Positions 52,565 to 63,825 of a stretch of DNA of 64,000 nucleotides are shown here, piece after piece (the stretch's first letter is position 1; each line of letters opens with the position of its first letter). The notes beneath the pieces are model-generated. The model did no database searches and was not told the origin of the DNA. It was given only the letters and a program-made list of their open reading frames with translations. The DNA is from Aurelia coerulea (taxonomy: Eukaryota > Cnidaria > Scyphozoa > Semaeostomeae > Ulmaridae), in assembly GCA_039566865.1 (NCBI GenBank), contig CM076955.1, positions 10,059,001 through 10,123,000 on the forward strand, written 5' to 3'. Both the position numbers and the translations under genes were made by a program.

Positions 52565-54617
52565 CTGCGCATTTATTATTATTATCATTATTGTTTTAGA
52601 TTCTTTATACAGGGTGAAAACATTCAGTTAACAAAAACTGTTTTACAATGTGCCCTGTTAAAATAGAAAGAAAAAACAACGATTACTACTTAATACACTG
52701 TTAATTAGCAACAAAAGAAAGCACTAGTAAAAAGAAAAGAAAATCCTATCAAAAGAAAAATAATAACATTGCTACAGAAAAGAAATCGTGAAATTGTTGT
52801 TTTAACCTTCCTTTAGTTTTAATTTGAGATTTGATAACGAGGGAGACAGTTTGATTTGGTGATTTAAACCAGTCCAAACACTAGCCCCTCGATATGCAAA
52901 TGATTTTTGTCCATTTTTTGTTAAAAACAAAGGAAGTTTCAAATCTGTTTCGGTGTTTCTTAACGTCCTTACTGCCTGTTCTCGTTGTCTTTGCAACATT
53001 TGGGCCAAATAATCTGGGAAAGTTGATTCACAGATTTGAAAACAGTAGTTGCTATTTCAAACCTGATCAGCTCTCTAACAGTTAGCCAGCCAAACCTTTT
53101 ATCAGAGGTAAGGAGTGTGCATCTGTTCCAGACCAGTATGACCCTTTGGGCCAATATGACCCTGGAGTTATTTTGGTCCAGACCAATATGACCCCCCGAC
53201 CAGTATGACTACTGCTGGACCAGTATGGCCCTTAGAAACCATTTTCGCTTTCGTGTTTTTTTTAAATGGTTACTGGATTGACTGGAGGAGCAACAATATC
53301 ATCTTACGTGCTTGCATGCCTCCAAATGAGGAGGATATGTTATACATTACGTTACATTTCACTTGGAAAATAGATAAGAAACTGTTCAGCTTTGAATTTT
53401 TCCAATGCCATCCTTCAGTAAATTATCTCCAGGGCCATGCGAAGCATCCTAAACTTAGGGGGGGGGGGGTATGACATTTCAAGAGGAACTTCTTCATTTA
53501 GCTTAGGCTGGCCAGGGGGAACTTCATTATTTGGTCATATGGAAGTGTGTGCTAGACTTATGACGATGAGTCCCTTGTATCCCTGTGGTAAACCTTGCTC
53601 AACAGGAACTCATAATGAAACAATGAAAGAGCTGACCCTATTTTGTGAAGTCTAACTTTCAGATTGCCTGCCAGAGAGCCCAAACATTTTGCGAAATATT
53701 TTTGTGAAACCTCCAAGGACTTGTCTTTGTGTTGTAGTGCATTGAATTGAAGAACAAAAAAACTCTCTCGCTTATTCCAGGACCTTGGATTAGTTTCCCT
53801 AGAGACATGCTAAAGTCCAAAGTCCACAGCAAGACTTCGCTCGTTCTTTTCAAGTTAGGGCGGACGCGGACGTAAAAGCAAAGCAATAAGTTCTAAAAAT
53901 AAGTTTTTCCCTGCTCCTGTAGGCGGACACACGAAGAAATCTTCACCCTTTAACACTTTTAAATTGGTATTCTGGGAAGCTTAGAGTTTGGACCAAAATA
54001 GAGTCAGCTTTCAGAGTAATAATATGAGTCTCTGTTGACCGAAGCGCCGTCTTTAAGTCAAAGAGCACAGGGAAGCAAGAAATTCATCATCATAAGTCTA
54101 TCATAATCCTCCGTATCTAATAATTAGTGGCCAGTTTTCAAAGCCTTTGATGGTGTTGTTTCTGTAAGTCTCTGTCCGCAATCCTGCTTCATGACTGTTA
54201 TTTCATTTCGTCGCCGAAATGAAACACGCAGGCACACACGCTTTACGTTTCCATAATCGCGCATGCTCCCGTCGATTAGTTTCCAGGTCCTGTTGTCATG
54301 TGCTCGATAGCCTCGCATTCGGCATTTCTGATTGGACCAATATGACCCTCTATGGACCAATATGACCCAAATTTCGTCGAGGGCTATATTGGTCCGGACC
54401 AATATGACTCCAGGGTCATATTCGTCCAATAGGTCATAATGGTCTGGAACACATCATAGAAACTGTTCGTCACAATACGGGCGACATGATTTTGCAGGAT
54501 TTGCAGTCTTTTAAAGTCTGCCTCAGTGCAACATCCCCATACCGTGCAACAATATCTTAGATAGTATTCGACTATACTTCTGTACATGGTTTTTACTGTA
54601 CTGAGTGGATCATACAT
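52565..54617 (-). pseudogene. LINE-1-related C-terminal region split by a TIR element
   Basis: Minus strand: VKTMYRSIVEYYLRYCCTVW, LQILQNHVARIVTNSFYD (54617-54456), then the element at 53124-54451, then RFGWLTVRELIRFEIATTVF, TLRNTETDLKLPLFLTKNGQ, KSFAYRGASVWTGLNHQIKL to a stop near 52802. Similar in order to LINE-1 (MIRSETATTVY, AFRGAKIWNDL) but diverged. The 3' UTR ends in AATAATGATAATAAT at about 52565. A 4-bp duplication (CATC) marks the insertion. Confidence 0.78.
53124..54451. mobile_element. 1.3-kb TIR element with GACCAATATGACC subterminal repeats
   Basis: Ends TGTTCCAGACCA / TGGTCTGGAACA, with CATC at 53120-53123 and 54452-54455. About five copies of GACCARTATGACC-like words occupy the first 110 bp (GACCAGTATGACC, GGCCAATATGACC, GACCAATATGACC) and about five more, mostly inverted relative to the left, the last 130 bp. 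Such end-clustered repeats typically bind transposase. The interior has a G-run at 53459-53468 and no recognised coding. Superfamily undetermined. Confidence 0.75.
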
Positions 54618-55569
54618 TAACGTTCATTATTGTGTGCTTCCATTGGCGCAATAGATTTCCCCTTTATGCAGCTATTGTCTTTTTAGCCAATCGACATCTG
54701 TTTTGAGATTCTAAGGACCCAATCAAAAGCCGATAGAATCGTCACGTGCTTCGCAACTCTTTGTGGTCATTGTTTGCGACACACAAGAGAACGTTTTCGT
54801 AAATTCCAGATGGAGGAACTTGCAGTGGTAAAAAAGTTTGCCGATGAATTGTGCCCAGTTTACCTGTCTTCGGGACTTGATAACTTCGGATGAAACTTTG
54901 TTTTGAAAGGAATTATTAAACAGTCAAGGATATTCTCAAGGTTAAGGAAGTCTACAACGATCAAGAGGCAATTCTTTGAAAGTTTCTCCGAAGACAGAAT
55001 CAATGTTTACTTCAAGTTAGGCCTAAACTTTCTTTTGATGACCTGATCATCAGATGGGGAATGATGTGTTGGTAGTACCCTTAGCTTAGACATGTGTCAG
55101 CAAGTGGGGTTCTTAATTCACCGTTGAGTCTTTTATGCCTGTTGCCTCTGCAGCTTGCAGACTCTGAAGTTGTGTAGGTGGGATGGGATTCTTTTGGCCA
55201 TGACAGGGATTATTTCTTCCCGTTTGCGGAGTCAATTTATTGCGCAAGATTGAGCTCATCTTCGCAGGAGAAACTCTTCTTTGAGAACTCGATAATGGAC
55301 GCTAATTGGCAGACTTTACAAGATCCTCATAAGCTCTCCTTCGCAGTGGAAAGTAAAGTCTGCACGCAGGCTAATTGAAATAGGTCTCAATATTGTTTGC
55401 AGGAAACAGCCTAGTTTTCAAGATAGTTGTCAAGTTTTATGAAATATCAGCCTTTGGTTTCTTGTTCTGTTCATTTTATTTAGTTCCTCGCTCGAAGCAA
55501 TTCTTACCGAATCCTCTTTTCTTCTCGTTGGGACTTTATAATCATCAATGTCAGACGAAATTTTTCAGT
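54618..55569. other. Unassigned, with a short repeat shared with the LINE-3 flanks
   Basis: CTCTCCTTCGCAGT and AAAGTCTGCACGCAGGCTA at 55335-55375 recur, inverted and separated, on the two sides of LINE-3 (near 50025-50045 and 52527-52548). A 27-codon frame at 54810-54893 (MEELAVVKKFADELCPVYLS) is short and unrecognised. Confidence 0.3.
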
Positions 55570-57200
55570 GAGTGGTGTCGTTATTCAACGTTGCGGTTTT
55601 TATTTTTATTTAGTTGCTTTCCTATTTCATTGACGCTATTGTCTCTGAATACAAGACAGGAGTCATCTGCATTTAAAAGTAGGTTACAGTCAACTGCCTG
55701 AAGTATATTCTTGACATATAGGATGAAGATGAGAGGGCCAAGAATAAAGCCTTGTTGAACTCTACATGATAAGTCCCCAGGTGATGAGGTCTCTTTCCCT
55801 ATGCTTACGTAGAAAGTTCGGTTTGTTAGATAAGATCTAAACCAAAGTATGACTGAATCAGCAAAGCCAAGGTGTTTCATTTTTTAAGGAAAAGTTCGTG
55901 GTTGATCGTGTCAAACGCTTTCTGAAGATCAATTAATTTTTTCTTATATATTCATATGGAAATATTACAATAAATCTTACAGTCCACTATACTTTTCTAA
56001 TTACTATACAACATTGCGGGGACGATACCTGGGGAGCGAAAGACAGTGACTTCCCCATGGCCAATATGAAAAGACACGCACCGTTAAACTAAATACAACT
56101 ACACTACGAACGATTTAAAAACTACTGGATACTATACTAGAGTCCGTCCGCATCAGATGTCAGGTCATGGTTGCGATCAATGCGAGCGCAACTCATTCTA
56201 GTTATTTAAAGTAAATCAAATGCCTGTCGTCTGATGTGAACCAGAATTTACAAAAAAAATATACATTTGCGTTAAAGGACTTGGTGGCTGCTTTGTCCAT
56301 AGCAGAAGTTTGAAAGATCTTAGTCAAAACGGACCCGTTTCGTGAATGTAATGTAAAGTTAATTCAAATGTATCTCTGTTCAAGTCATAAGAAAGGTCTA
56401 GATCACCATATGATGGAAGCTGCATCAATGCATCATTTGAAAGATTGGTGATTTGTACAGATGGTCGTAATAATTCAACAATTCCAACGAGAAGATCTCG
56501 GCGTTGAGCATCAAAAGAAGGGCAGAGCAATAAAAAATGCTCCACGTCCTCGATACCATCGCTTGTTGGGCACATCGGGTTTATGGTATCCCTAGAATTA
56601 TGCTCGAATTTGTGGACATTTAACTTGCTGAGACCAACCCTAAGTTGAGTAAGATAGGATAATCCCTTTGGATCCTGAATTCTAAAGACAGATTTTGCAG
56701 GGGGGGGCGTATTATTGAAAAGAGCTTTTTCTCAAAAACCTAAATAAAAGGTGCAAGTCTCAATTCTGGCTCAGGCTTATTCCATTCAGATACACAATTA
56801 GGATAGAAGGTAGACTTGAATTTTCTGTCATTGCCTTTAATCGCCCAATCACATCCTGGTTGCGAAGACATCAATTAATATCATGCCAGTAAACAACCTG
56901 TTTTCAAACCCTTGTATGATTCTGTCACTTAGGTATGATAGGCATATGTTTCTTGAGTGATAAGGACGAGCACCAGACTTGTATCGATAGAGAATTTTGT
57001 TTGTATCCAGGTAGCCTTGTATCTCTGCTTGTGGACAATTTTTTCCATTACCTTAAAGAAATGTGGCAAAAGTGAGATAGGCCTATGATTTTTGGTTCAT
57101 ATTTGCTGCCTTTTTTAAAAAGTGGTTTTAATCGATATTGCTTCCAATCATCGGGAAAATGTCATAGGGACATGGAAAGATTCTTCTCAGCACTACTTTT
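55570..57200 (-). pseudogene. LINE-4 RT, split by a LINE-2 insertion
   Basis: Minus strand: NHRPISLLPHFFKVMEKIVH near 57080, LYRYKSGARPYHSRNICLSY, FENRLFTGMILID (to 56870), then LINE-2 at 55938-56869, then DLQKAFDTINHELFLKK, HLGFADSVILWFRSYLTNRT, VQQGFILGPLIFILYVKNIL and LLLNADDSCLVF (motif C as NADD rather than YADD) to about 55581. The phase is kept across the LINE-2 insertion after removing one ATCAATTAAT. Frameshifts near 57110 and 55882. 5' and 3' ends lost. Confidence 0.78.
55938..56869 (-). mobile_element. 5'-truncated LINE-2 inside LINE-4
   Basis: Duplication ATCAATTAAT at 55928-55937 and 56870-56879 (10 bp). Coding remnant MCPTSDGIEDVEHFLLLCPS, FDAQRRDLLVG to a stop at 56324, then a 3' UTR ending in AAGAAAAAATT. 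A frameshift and a G-run near 56700 disrupt the upstream part. Confidence 0.82.
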
Positions 57201-57595
57201 ACTCCAAGTATAATCACCTGTGGTTGCACGTTAGTCCTTTTTGCTGGGTGTCTGTGATTAGCTGTTTCTGCTCTCTCGGCACTGCTCGAGTTCACAGGAC
57301 CCTGAAATAAAAGCCAAAGACCTTCACGAGCAGGGAAATTTTCCAGATATCTGCTCGTGGAGAAGTAACGTTGCTCCAAAGCTGAAACTGTCAGGCAGAA
57401 TTGCTCATGAAAGAGGTTGAAATCTCGTACAAGAGGAATTTTCTGCCACCATAGAGTAGGCTTGATCTTGGACAACATTTTGTTGGTGGGTAGTATGTTC
57501 TAAATATTTGCAACAAATATGGTGACTCTCCTTTACTGATATCTATTTGCATTAGCTGCATTAACGCATGCTAATTTGCTTTTCCTTTATTTCAG

Positions 57596-57695
57596 AAATT
57601 CAAGATCATTGCAGGCTGTATTCCAATGCCTTACTGAAGGACGGAACCGACCCAGGTCACACTTGAATGAGTTACAGAGCTACCTGGCGTATTAG
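57596..57695 (+). other. Possible terminal exon
   Basis: An acceptor (TTTGCTTTTCCTTTATTTCAG) opens a 33-codon phase ending in TAG: NSRSLQAVFQCLTEGRNRPR then SHLNELQSYLAY. Product not recognised. Acceptor quality is good, but there is no supporting upstream exon. Confidence 0.25.
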
Positions 57696-58490
57696 AACAT
57701 TTGAGCGGTGTGAAAAAACTCAAGATTTTAGCCATGCAGTAAACACCCGCTTTGAAGAGCTAGTCAACTATAAAGCGACGGCAGCAAATTTAGCAACACA
57801 ATCTTCTTCGAAACAAGTTTTGTCGGGCACTTTTAAGTTTTTCGGGTGCTGCAAAGAAACTGCACGAGGTAGATCACACCCATTTCCTTGAGGTCAACAA
57901 GTTGTTTGTATCAGCATCTAGCTATAAGACTAGGCTACCTTTGAGATGCTGCTTCGTCATTCTTAAAGTGCGTCTTCTCTCCAAAGCCGAAATTTGACGA
58001 AAATTTAAAATCACAATGATTTCGATCTCCTCATTCAGCCTTCACTTTATTCATTTAATTCCCAGCAGTTCTCTATTCCCTTAGTTCTGTTTTAGGTATT
58101 ATCCTTAGTGCTTGCCTCTTTATTTACTTGTCACGTAGAGAGCACGTAGAAATTTTAATCACGCATTTTCAGTTTTTTGTTGTTCTCTTCTTGCGTATAA
58201 ATATAGCCTTGTGCTTTGAACCTTTTTGTATTCTGAAGATGACGCGAAGTAATGCTTCAAAACGTCAAAACAAAACATGGCTTGTCTTAATTAATTGATT
58301 TTAGCACTGGATTTGTCACTACTGGATTTGCCACTACTGCTGCTTTTTAATGGAAATGTAAGCCTGAATTTGTCTCTTCTTTCTGAGCTTTGCCAACCCT
58401 AGTATGATTGGAAAAGACTTAAAATGAAATTTAAAATGATAATTGTCGCAATCTTGGTTCTTCGATTTAAAATCATACATGCGTTTTCAG
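57696..58490. other. Unassigned, PLE-like end motif near 58236
   Basis: CTGAAGATGACGCGAAGTAA, then TGCTTCAAAACGTC at about 58235-58268 has a GAAG/CTTC stem and an AACGTC end comparable with PLE termini, but lacks GAAA. No coding remains. Confidence 0.3.
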
Positions 58491-58604
58491 TACTCTCCTC
58501 CGCCGGTTTCTTGTAAAAAAATTACGGACCACGGAACCATGGACTACAGAACTACGGAACCAAGAACTATGGACTAAGGAACTAGAAAGCGGCGGAGGAG
58601 AGTA
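58491..58604. mobile_element. 114-bp MITE with 9-bp duplication
   Basis: CGTTTTCAG at 58482-58490 and 58605-58613. Inverted ends TACTCTCCTCCGCCG / CGGCGGAGGAGAGTA. Between them several ACTACGGAAC / ACTATGGACTA words repeat. Non-coding. Confidence 0.85.
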
Positions 58605-59410
58605 CGTTTTCAGAGTGAAATAATCGCCGTCCACGATTTTTAGATGTTTTTTTTTAGATAAGGCAGATTTTTAGATACAGAGATATTTGAAGTCGTTGTG
58701 GAAAATGTGGAATACCTGTTCCTTTTCAACATTTTCATCCCAAGCCAGTTTAGAATTCAACATGTTGTTATATCTTCTAAAACATAATAAGAGGGAAAGA
58801 GTTAGTGATGATTCAACTCTGAGTAAGAAACGACAGAGTCAAAATATTTTGGAGATAGCTCTTTGGATTTTATTCATTGCCTAGACTCACGACATAGTCC
58901 CAGTCATCGCAACAACGACAACGACAACATTGTTTGCTAAAACTGGGACTTATGGACTTCCACATCAAAAATTGAGACAGCCAGGCACAGATTTATCTGT
59001 GCGCTCTGGAACGAAGTAAAGGCGTAGTCATGGCAACCGTCGGCAGTTTGAAATTCTCATCTCTATGGTGAAGCTGGTGGAAGATAAGTGGTAGTCAAAA
59101 TGAGGAACTCCTGGTTGAAAGTGAAAGGTTTGTTGCTTCTTGAATTGAGGAAACATTCATCAGTTTCAGTTTTAATTGACAACTATGCTCAAATACATTT
59201 CAATACCAATACCACATTACCTAACTTAAAGTAAATAATGAAACATGCTATACAACAAATAGATAACGAAACATGCTATACAACAACGAGATACTTGCAC
59301 GTACACTAAATAATCTAACTTAATAGTAAACATTACACGACATTATCTAAATGGTAAAAGCAGAATAGAGAACCAGAATAATCTCTAAAGAACAATTTAC
59401 CTCTTAATTA
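58605..59410. other. Unassigned
   Basis: No recognised gene. A 65-codon frame at 58687-58884 is not supported. A 32-bp near-duplication (ACATGCTATACAACAA) occurs near 59243-59290. Confidence 0.3.
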
Positions 59411-61105
59411 ATGAGGAATTAGAGACCATAACCATTTATAAGGAATTCGTTAAATTTTGACGTGAAAATATTAAAGGAAATTAACATTTTGATAAAAGTT
59501 AGGATACCATTCCAGAATTTAGCACCATAATACTTATTGATTTTAGACCATACAGAAATGCATTCCTTGAGACTGAAAATGTCACCCCCAGCTGCCCGAC
59601 GAGTTTTATGGCTATGAACTGTGTTACTCAGCGAGAAATATCGTGAATTCCAAAAACAGTGCAGGGGGTCGGATTATTGATAAGATCTTTTTCTTAAAAA
59701 CAGACTGAGGGTGCAAGTCTCAATTCAGGCTCGAGCTTATTCCATTCGGATAGGCAGTTTAAAAACTAGACTTAAATTTTTCTGTCCGTGCCTTTAATTG
59801 ACATCCTGGTCGCGAAGACAGTACTGCGACTGATGAAGAGGAGGAATTGGATCTACTGTTTCAGGGCTAAGATTATTTACAAACTTGTAGAACAAGGTAA
59901 GGCGTTACTCCATCGTCTTAATGACTCCCAGCCAAGCTCCTTTAGCTTCTCGCGAGATGTTCCCCTCCATGTTCCTGTTACAGCCAAAGCAGCAGAATAC
60001 TGAACGGACTCTAGCTTTTCCATGGCATTTGGTAAAATGATCTTTGACTGAATTCACATGCTTTGGCAGGAATATGGTAAATGACATCACCATAGTCCAG
60101 GTGTGGTCGAACGTAGAGCTTATATACTTCGTTAAGGGTATGCCTGGGCAGATATTTGGAGAGATATTTCAGCAAACCAATGCCCTTTCTTGTCTTAGAG
60201 ATAGCTGATTTAATATGAGCTGAAAAAGATAGTTTTGAGTCAAGGATAATTCCTAAATGTTTATGTTCGTTTACCCTCTTCACAGGTATGTCATTAAAAA
60301 GGATTACTGGGTGTTCAATTTCAATTTTCTTTTTTGAAAATTTTAATTCAACAGCTTGTTTTAACGGATCAGGATTAAATGACATTCTCCAAGCGTGAGG
60401 ACTTATCAAGTCCAAGTCATGATTCATATTATTGGCAGCTGTATTGGAATCTTCTAACTGTGAACAATGATGTATCATCAGCAAATAACTTAGCATTGCA
60501 CTTCAAGCTTACGGCTAGATCATTTATATACACAAGGAAAAACAAAGGTCCAAGAATAGAGCCCTGGGGCACCCCTGCCGAAATATCTCCCCAATTAGAA
60601 ATTCAGTACAGTTCTCTGCTTTCGATCCTTGAGGAAACTTTGGATTAAAGAGAGAAGTTGTCCCGAGACACCACATCGTTTTAATTTATAAATTAGATCG
60701 TGCCATACCCTATCAAATGCCTTAGAGATGTCAAGATAAACTGATTGATTTTGGTTAAGGAGTTCATGTGATACAAGATGTGAATAAAGAGAATCGTATA
60801 TGAGTTTTTCAAAGTAATTCCCTTTCACATTTTTCTCATTCTTCTTATGAACCGGCACTACATTTGCACATTTCCATATTTCGGGAAATAAACCACGCCT
60901 CAAACAATTTATGAAATAGTTGTGAAAATGAGAAGGCGACAAACAATTAAGAGGCTTATAAACAAATTTGAGAATATCAGTATCAATCATATCATTTAGT
61001 TTAAGACTTTTCAGGGAAAAGAAGATTGGTGTTGAGGAGGAAATGAAGTGCTGAAAAGAGATAAACCTAAGCACTTTCTTCTGCAATAAGAAAAGGGGTG
61101 CAAGA
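59411..61105 (-). pseudogene. LINE-5 C-terminus with an embedded LINE-2 segment
   Basis: LINE-5 pieces flank a LINE-2 block on the minus strand. Upstream LINE-5 (61105 to about 60919): NLAPLFLLQKKVLRFISFQH, LKLNDMIDTDILKFVYKPLN. Downstream LINE-5 (about 59640-59411): SHKTRRAAGGDIFSLKECIS, YYGAKFWNGIL. Between them LINE-2 shows [64 protein letters not shown] near 60485, and HKHLGIILDSKLSFSAHIKS. LINE-2 stops at IRPPA without a poly(A) tail and no duplication was found, so one junction may reflect recombination at a shared TTTGGAATTCA. The 177-codon frame 60595-61128 is a chance fusion of the two LINEs. Confidence 0.7.
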
Positions 61106-62515
61106 TTTTTTTTTCTTTTTTTATTCACTATAAAATTGTTACAAACAAACTACTTAACGCACTACGTACGAGCTACTTTACTACACTACAAGGACGATAC
61201 TACGGAGTGCAAAAGACCATGACAACTCCGCAGTCATTAACATAGAGAATGTGTAACTAAACCAAAATTAAATTTACAGCTACGAAAAATGCACATGAAC
61301 AATTTCTACTGATAAATACCAAGGTTCGTTTCGCATTGTATGTCAAGCTAACTTTGGGCAGTCAGGTCTTATTCACAAGAATGGGTGAACTGGAGATTCA
61401 ATTTTCAAATTAGAATGGATTTGTGCCCAATGAGTCAAACATACAATGTGAAACAAACTTACAGCAAAAGAAGGAGAAGCAAAGGGACTTGGGGACTATG
61501 AAATGTAAACAAACGCTGTGAATTTCCTTAGTTGAATCGACCAATTTGGTAAATGAACTTTAGGGTCAGTTCAAGTACATGTTTATTAACGTCGCTAGAA
61601 AGGTCTTTATCACCATACAAGAAAAGTTGTATCAGAGCGCTGTTTAAAAGACTGTTGATTTGAACAAATGGTCGCAATACTACCGAAATTCCAGCGAGAA
61701 GATCTCGTCGATGGATGTCAAATGAAGGGCAAGACAGCAAAAAGTGCTCCGTATCTTCAATGCCGTCATTCGTAGGGCACATTGGGTTTATTGTGTCCTT
61801 AAAGTTGTGCTTAAATTTATGAAAATTTAATTTACTAAGACCGACTCTTATTTGGAAAAGATACGATAAACCTATTGGGTCATGAATTCCAAAGACAGAT
61901 TTTGCCGGGGGACGAATTATTGATAGAAGCTTTGACATAAAAACAGCAATGGACGGTGCAACCCTAATCCCAAGATCGAGTTTGTTCCATTCAGAAATGC
62001 AGTTAGAATAGAAGCTAGATTTAGATTGTTCAGTTCTTGCCCATATTCGCCCAATAACACCCTGATTGCGAAGAGAGTATTACGACTGATGAAGTAGTGG
62101 GATTGGCTCCTTTGTATACAAGGGAGTGAGATTATTCATGATCTTATAGAACAACGTCATCCGTCTACTCCACCTACGGGAGCTTAGTGACCCCCAGCCA
62201 AGCTCTGCATAGATTTTTTCACGCGATGTCCCCCTCCATATTCCTGATACAGCTAGTGCAGCAGAATACTGGACAGACTCTAGTTTTTCCATTAAGTTTG
62301 GCAAAAAGATGTTTTGCTTGAATTCACATACTTTAGCTGGAGTATGATAAATAACATCCCCATAGTCCAGGTGGGGGCGCACATAAAGCTTATACAGTTC
62401 GTTTAGGGTATGTCTAGGCAAATATTTGGAGAGATACTTTAGCAAGCCAATTCCCTTCCTCGTTTTAGAGATAGCGGATTTAGTATGAGCTGAAAAGGAA
62501 CGCTTCGAGTCCAGA

Positions 62516-62566
62516 ATGATACCTAGATGTTTATGTTCATGATGAACATAAACATCTAGGTATCAT
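62516..62566. repeat. Palindrome from a local inverted duplication in LINE-2
   Basis: Arms 62516-62539 and 62543-62566 (24 bp) around TGA. In the homologous LINE-2 at about 60233-60270 the sequence occurs once (ATTCCTAAATGTTTATGTTCG), so the second, inverted arm is a secondary duplication that disrupts the frame at the VDEHKHLGII position. Confidence 0.85.
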
Positions 62567-62939
62567 CCTGAACAGTTCATCTACTTTCTTCACGGGTACG
62601 TTGTTAAAGAGTAGAACGGGGTGATCCACTTCATGTCTTTTCTTAGAAAGCACTAATTCGACGGCTTGTTTTTGCGGATCAGGATTAAATGACATCCTCC
62701 AATCATGGGCCCACAGGCTTATCAACTCAAGATCATGGTTCATGTCCTCGGCAGCTGCATTTATCATCGGCAAAAAGTTTGACATTACATTTCAGGTCAG
62801 CAGTGAGATCTTTGATATACACAAGAAAAAGCAAAGGTCCTAGTATAGAACCCTGGGGCACTCGAGTGCACTCCTGCTAAAATATCTCCCCAATTAGAAC
62901 ACTGCCCGTTCAAAACCGTTCGTTGTTTTCGATCCTTAA

Positions 62940-63825
62940 CCCTATTTTAACCGGGTAAAAAAAGTGATTTTCTACCGGGGGGGCGTTTTTTGCCCCCCCC
63001 CCGTGTTTTTCTCCGCAAGTATAACAGCTATGACAATGAAACTTGCACTGTGTCGTAATTGAACAAAGGAGAATCTAAAGATAGCATCAATCAATCAATA
63101 GTCACGTGATTGGTTGCTAGGCAACCAAAAACAATGCAAATTTGAGAAAATCGAGCTATTTGCAGAAAAGGACCCATATTTAGCAAATAGCTTGATAAAA
63201 TTGGCAAAAAACCATCCAAATACCTGCTTGATACCATTAATTTGTAGTTTTATATGGTTTCATACGGATATTTGTGGTTTCTAATAAATCAACAAGTCTA
63301 ATTAAATAATGAAAATTTGATTCAATGCAAAATTGTTAGCTCAATATTTATGATTTAAAACCATTAATTTCGCATATTATTGGTGAAATTAAGTACCTTC
63401 ATCGATATTTGAGGTAATTACATCAGTTTTGCATGAAAAAATTACTCATTCGTTAGGAATATGACGTCATAAAGATTGATGACGTCATAGAAATAATTAA
63501 CTGCTTATGTCAGCAAATATGAATAAATTATATATCAAATGAAAGTACTCATCGAGACAAATCGAATGGTATATATATTGTTGAGATTTAGTAACAAAGA
63601 AAGGAATTAGAGCCGTATTAAAGAATTTCTTTGTGACCACTCTCCAAATATGGGCATGTGGTGGTCACGTGATCAAATAATAGGTATTGAAATTTCTATT
63701 TTCTGATTGCCAACTAAATTTTAGGAAAAGTCAAGGAGTTTCAGCATTGTAAGTAGCATCGTTTGGGAGCTATTAAAAAAATCCGATAGGGGGGCGAAAA
63801 AGCCCCCCCCCCGGTTAGAATAGGG
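62940..63825. mobile_element. 886-bp piggyBac-type non-autonomous element
   Basis: TTAA at 62936-62939 and 63826-63829. Ends CCCTATTTTAACCGGG / CCGGTTAGAATAGGG, followed inside by G/C-run blocks. CCC...GGG ends with a TTAA duplication are the hallmark of piggyBac elements. No transposase; AT-rich interior. It interrupts LINE-2 between GATCC-TTAA and GAAAAC. Confidence 0.88.

Noticed and set aside
60595..61128. 177-codon minus-strand frame as a host gene
   Set aside because: It is a junction of LINE-5 C-terminal sequence and LINE-2 RT with internal deletions.
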